62,634 nucleotides of DNA from Chloroflexota bacterium (GTDB lineage Bacteria > Chloroflexota > Anaerolineae > Anaerolineales > UBA11579). A model generated the notes under the pieces. The model did no database searches, was not told the DNA's origin, and saw only the letters and a list, made by a program, of their open reading frames with translations. The stretch spans positions 1 to 62,634 of the forward strand of contig JACPVG010000021.1 of the NCBI GenBank assembly GCA_016191875.1, read 5' to 3'. A program made the translations under genes and the position numbers. Positions 61,111-62,634 of this stretch are shown here, one piece after another. How positions within the stretch are numbered: position 1 is the first letter of the stretch; the number at the start of each line of letters is the position of its first letter.

Positions 61111-61142
61111 ATCAAACCGCCCGATGGCTCAGGCGGTTTGAT
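61111..61142. terminator. Bidirectional hairpin between slyD and doxX
   Basis: ATCAAACCGCC (61111-61121) pairs with GGCGGTTTGAT (61132-61142) with a 10-nt loop between convergent genes. A GCGCAGCATGCTGCGC palindrome lies just upstream (61079-61094). No strong T-run follows on either strand. Confidence 0.55.
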
Positions 61143-61195
61143 GAAGGGGGATACGGGGGGCTGTCCCCCTCCATTACAGGCACCCGCGGGAAGCG

Positions 61196-61759
61196 TCAGG
61201 CTTCTGCTTTCTGAGTCCGCCAGGGCGTCCCCAGCTTGCGCAGCAGGTAGTAGTCCAGGCCGATGTAGCCGGAGATCTTCCAGGCAAAGATGATGCCCAG
61301 GGCGACCACGAACAACATCGGGTTGGTGCTGGCGGAACCGGCCATCATGAAATTCCAGTTCATGAAGGCGCCGAAGAAGGCGGCGATGCCGGTGAAGGCG
61401 CCGAGGATGAGGGCGATGCCGATCAGCATCTCACCGTAGGCCACCAGTTTGGCGAACCAGGTGTAGGCCTGGGCATCCAGCATGAACTGGATGAAGTTGC
61501 GGTACCAGTCGAACGAGATGGCCGGGCGGCCTTCGGCTGGGATAACCACGATGTTCGACCAGAAGCCTTTCAGGGCGTCGCCGGTCTGGGTCCAGGCCGG
61601 GTTGCTGATCTTGCTCTGGGCAGCGGTGATCCACTTGTAGCCAAGCCACAGGCGGACGACCAGCCACAACCAGGCCATGCGCGGGTCGTTGAACAGCGTC
61701 CTGGCGAGCGGGGGATCCTGGATGAGTTCGCCCTTGAAGGTGGTAACGGTGGTGGTCAT
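61196..61759 (-). CDS. DoxX/DoxD family membrane protein
   Basis: A 187-residue integral membrane protein with about four hydrophobic helices (LARTLF..LVVRLWLGYKW, YTWFAKLVAYGEMLIGIAL, FTGIAAFFGAFMNWNFM and LFVVALGIIFAWKISGYIGLD). The arrangement matches DoxX/DoxD, a family tied to quinone or thiol redox functions, with role here unknown. The ATG at 61759 is supported by AGGAG 9 nt upstream. The divergent intergenic region contains two GACAA/TTGTC inverted repeats that look like operators. Confidence 0.85.
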   Translation of the reverse strand: MTTTVTTFKGELIQDPPLARTLFNDPRMAWLWLVVRLWLGYKWITAAQSKISNPAWTQTGDALKGFWSNIVVIPAEGRPAISFDWYRNFIQFMLDAQAYTWFAKLVAYGEMLIGIALILGAFTGIAAFFGAFMNWNFMMAGSASTNPMLFVVALGIIFAWKISGYIGLDYYLLRKLGTPWRTQKAEA

Positions 61760-61863
61760 TTTCAAGTCTCCTTTTGTTCTTTCTCTGGGCCGTTATGGCC
61801 TCAACGTGCCTAAATTCTACGTATTCTGTCCGAATAGCGGCAGGGGCGAATGTCCCGAAATAT

Positions 61864-61901
61864 GACAACCTTTGTCCCAATTCTATTGTGACAATTGTCA
61901 C
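61864..61901. promoter_or_regulatory. Tandem GACAA/TTGTC operator-like palindromes
   Basis: GACAA-CCT-TTGTC (61864-61876) and the perfect 14-bp palindrome GTGACAATTGTCAC (61888-61901) share half-sites and are centred about 25 bp apart, upstream of doxX and the divergent holin-like gene. A dimeric repressor is likely. None is identified. Confidence 0.5.
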
Positions 61902-62017
61902 CAAGTGTATAGGCCGATTGGCGGATAGCCGGACGCGCGGTTTGCAACCCTTTTTGTCCGTTTGCGTATATGTTCTAGACTGCCAATCCACCGAGCAACA
62001 GGAAGCGAGAATCGACC

Positions 62018-62404
62018 ATGAAATTCATCTTACGTATCGCTGTCAATGCCGTGGCGCTCTACGCCGCGGTGGCCATCGTGCCGGGCATCAGCCCACAGAA
62101 CCCGGACCCAGTTTCGTACATTTGGCTGGCGCTGATCTTCGGGCTGGTGAACGCGCTGGTGAAGCCGCTGGTCAACATTCTCGCCTGCGGGGTCATTCTG
62201 CTTTCGCTGGGTCTGGCGACGCTGTTCATCAACACCGGCCTGTTCTACCTGGCTTCCTGGATCGGGGCGCAGTTCGGCTTTGGGCTGAACATTGAGGGTT
62301 TCTGGGCGGCCTTCCTCGGCGCGCTGGTAGTGAGCGTGATTTCGTTCGTGCTCAACATCTTTCTGCCGGATGAGCGTGGCCGCCGGCGCAAAAAGGACGA
62401 CTGA
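62018..62404 (+). CDS. Phage holin family 4-like small membrane protein
   Basis: A 128-residue membrane protein with about four hydrophobic helices (FILRIAVNAVALYAAVAIV, SYIWLALIFGLVNALVKPL, VILLSLGLATLFINTGLFYL and FWAAFLGALVVSVISFVLN) and a basic tail RGRRRKKDD. It matches the widespread YvlD/holin superfamily IV. Despite the name, most members are chromosomal and not lytic. YvlD is often linked with YvlB-type SHOCT proteins, which is notable because SHOCT genes lie 2-4 kb upstream. A terminator follows. Confidence 0.88.
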   Translation: MKFILRIAVNAVALYAAVAIVPGISPQNPDPVSYIWLALIFGLVNALVKPLVNILACGVILLSLGLATLFINTGLFYLASWIGAQFGFGLNIEGFWAAFLGALVVSVISFVLNIFLPDERGRRRKKDD

Positions 62405-62424
62405 AAGACGCGCGGCTGATAACG

Positions 62425-62457
62425 AAGCGGGCTTCGTAGACGCGAAGCCCGCTTTTA
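62425..62457 (+). terminator. Rho-independent terminator
   Basis: A 12-bp stem, AAGCGGGCTTCG (62425-62436) with CGAAGCCCGCTT (62443-62454), is followed by TTAATT. It ends the holin-like gene. Confidence 0.85.
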
Positions 62458-62530
62458 ATTCGGTGGTGCTGGGGGGTAATTGGTAAGTGGTAAATGCTCT
62501 GTTGCAAAGATCGTAGTTGAGGAAAGACAG

Positions 62531-62634
62531 TTAGAGATGGAAGTTGTAAACCAATCCCTTCACAATCGGTTCCCGGTTCTGCAGTTGGGCTTTGCGGGAG
62601 CGAATGGTGTCACCGAATTTACGCTTAATCACCG
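62531..62634 (-). CDS. DDE transposase, C-terminal fragment at the window edge
   Basis: The last 34 codons of a transposase run off the right end of the window. The residues VIKRKFGDTIRSRKAQLQ and IVKGLVYNF are typical of the C-terminus of IS4/IS5-type DDE transposases. TGCTCTGTTGCAAAG just downstream (around 62494-62508) may include the element terminus. The catalytic part lies outside the window, so whether the gene is intact is unknown. Confidence 0.75.
   Translation of the reverse strand, partial: VIKRKFGDTIRSRKAQLQNREPIVKGLVYNFHL

Noticed and set aside
62018..62404. Prophage remnant based on the holin annotation
   Set aside because: The protein belongs to a widespread chromosomal YvlD-like family, and no other phage gene is present.

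Overview
The window reads as a high-GC chromosomal contig, most likely from a Chloroflexota bacterium of the Anaerolineae type. This is inference. It rests on several secreted LysM/M23 peptidases, an F420-type LLM oxidoreductase, a PIN-TRAM/cysS/rlmB run, lipoproteins of a style common in that phylum, and GTCATTCTGAG-ended intergenic repeats. No rRNA or species marker is present. Both window ends lie in transposase sequence: a complete IS982-type element at the left and a truncated DDE transposase at the right. This suggests contig breaks at repeats.

Layout. 1-4345: IS982 element, two dehydrogenases, a VapC-like/RHH toxin-antitoxin pair and a CMP-sugar synthetase. 4420-6214: a low-GC HinfI/CcrM-like restriction-modification pair. 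6231-13386: PepF, then a surface-glycan block (UDP-GlcNAc 2-epimerase, methyltransferase, three glycosyltransferases). 13409-15278: a divergent tRNA-guanine transglycosylase overlapping a 16S rRNA methyltransferase of the ArmA/Rmt aminoglycoside-resistance type. 15342-19850: three overlapping LysM/LasA-type peptidases, with a fourth paralogue at 30118-31608. 20158-25734: two histidine kinases, a DNA glycosylase, an asparaginase and an MBL-fold protein. 26093-29954: Hsp20, rhomboid protease and a fused OppB-OppC permease. 31681-38390: dipeptidase, LLM oxidoreductase, RlmB, CysS and PIN-TRAM protein. 38908-41924: thioredoxin-TPR protein and a KimA-type potassium transporter with a leader terminator. 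42128-46890: CBM9 lipoprotein, tRNA-Sec, site-2 protease, a large lipoprotein and dCTP deaminase. 47007-55674: an accessory-rich zone (M23 lipoprotein, GIY-YIG gene between two MITE-like repeats, FtcD, a DGQHR-domain defence-like gene with a zinc-ribbon partner, an MNT/HEPN pair beside a duplicated gene end, an M42 peptidase, a LuxR protein). 55766-60388: two signal-less HtrA-like proteases and a promoter-driven DUF2089/SHOCT/29-residue-repeat operon. 60513-62404: SlyD, DoxX and a holin-like membrane protein.

The most unusual signals are: (i) the ArmA/Rmt-like methyltransferase translationally coupled to tgt; (ii) four copies of a ~135 bp intergenic repeat whose helices covary, indicating a structured RNA or hairpin transposon; (iii) two separate duplications of the 3' end of a neighbouring gene, next to inserted cassettes, with all internal differences synonymous; (iv) the DGQHR/zinc-ribbon pair; (v) the solenoid-repeat operon; and (vi) -10 hexamers exactly 6 nt before ATG in three unrelated genes, implying leaderless mRNAs.
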